Assembly: GCA_029335935.2 (NCBI GenBank)
Contig: JARJMV020000143.1
Coordinates: forward strand, 1 to 5,239
Reading direction: 5' to 3'
DNA from: a bacterium
GTDB taxonomy: Bacteria > Armatimonadota > Fimbriimonadia > Fimbriimonadales > GBS-DC
DNA length: 5,239 nt
Numbering within the stretch: the first letter of the stretch is position 1; every line of letters begins with the position of its first letter. Below, piece by piece: positions 5,141 through 5,239 of this stretch. The position numbers and the translations under genes are program-made. The notes under the pieces are model-generated. The model made no database searches. It saw nothing but the letters and a program-made list of their open reading frames with translations, and had not been told where the DNA came from.

Positions 5141-5239
5141 ATGCCAAAAACCCAAAATGCGTCGATCGCCGACTTTCCACCACTTGAGTTCAAATCCGCC
5201 GCCGATCGACGACACCCCTTGACTTCACCAACAACGATG
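5141..5239 (+). CDS. Possible start of a rightward hypothetical gene (partial at window edge)
   Basis: From the ATG at 5141 the plus frame is open for 33 codons to the window end, beginning MPKTQNASIADFPPLEF. I do not recognise the protein. The mixed, proline-containing N-terminus looks more protein-like than the shadow frames, and a gene here, divergent from meaB, would fit the gap. Against it, the ATG has neither a Shine-Dalgarno nor the GG-TANNNT element seen before the other genes, and 33 codons can stay open by chance. An inverted repeat (5160-5211) lies inside the frame. Confidence 0.25.
   Translation, partial: MPKTQNASIADFPPLEFKSAADRRHPLTSPTTM
5160..5211. repeat. Perfect 9-bp inverted repeat with 34-nt spacer
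   Basis: CGTCGATCG (5160-5168) is the exact reverse complement of CGATCGACG (5203-5211). The arms are separated by 34 nt. Neither arm is followed by a T-run, so it is not a simple intrinsic terminator. It could be an operator pair, the terminus of a small element, or chance. It lies in the lower-GC region right of meaB and overlaps the doubtful partial gene at 5141. Confidence 0.5.

Noticed and set aside
4949..5215. N-terminal extension of meaB by about 89 residues to a GTG at 5215
   Set aside because: Family homology begins at the ATG at 4948. The extension shows no known domain or targeting signal, and a perfect GGTATAAT element sits just upstream of 4948.

Overview
The window is GC-rich bacterial chromosomal DNA with tightly packed genes. 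Hand counts of two coding lines gave about 68% and 77% GC; the only long non-coding stretch, at the right end, is about 54%. Every clearly identified gene but one belongs to a standard housekeeping family. The lineage cannot be fixed from this sequence. Promoter elements lying almost on the start codons recall phyla where leaderless mRNAs are common, such as Deinococcota, Actinomycetota and possibly Armatimonadota, but this is only a hint.

Layout from left to right. Bases 1-914 (minus) hold the first 304 codons of seryl-tRNA synthetase, running off the left edge. Bases 946-1806 (minus) hold argB, N-acetylglutamate kinase, 31 bp upstream of serS. Only 20 bp separate argB from the divergent rsmA/ksgA (1827-2702, plus), the 16S rRNA adenine dimethyltransferase. 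About 66 bp after rsmA comes a complete gene for a phage-type terminase large subunit (2769-3989, plus), with ATPase and RNase H-like nuclease motifs but no phage gene beside it. It converges, with an 8-bp gap, on a MeaB/ArgK-family G-protein gene (3998-4948, minus). Bases 4949-5239 hold the meaB promoter, an inverted repeat, and possibly the first 33 codons of a rightward gene at 5141.

The most striking regulatory pattern is shared by the four genes that lack a Shine-Dalgarno sequence. Each has a GG-TANNNT element (GGTACAAT, GGTACAAT, GGTAGACT, GGTATAAT) ending 7 nt (serS) or exactly 10 nt (argB, rsmA, meaB) before the ATG. This predicts leaderless or nearly leaderless mRNAs. Between argB and rsmA two such elements abut back to back in the 20-bp gap, making a very compact divergent promoter. 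The terminase-like gene has an AAGGAG instead and no such element, as expected for an internal gene read from the rsmA transcript.

The genes share no single pathway: they cover translation (serS, rsmA), arginine synthesis (argB) and cobalamin-enzyme maintenance (meaB). The two points most worth following are the solitary intact terminase and the promoter architecture. I see no convincing multi-gene novel system in this window.
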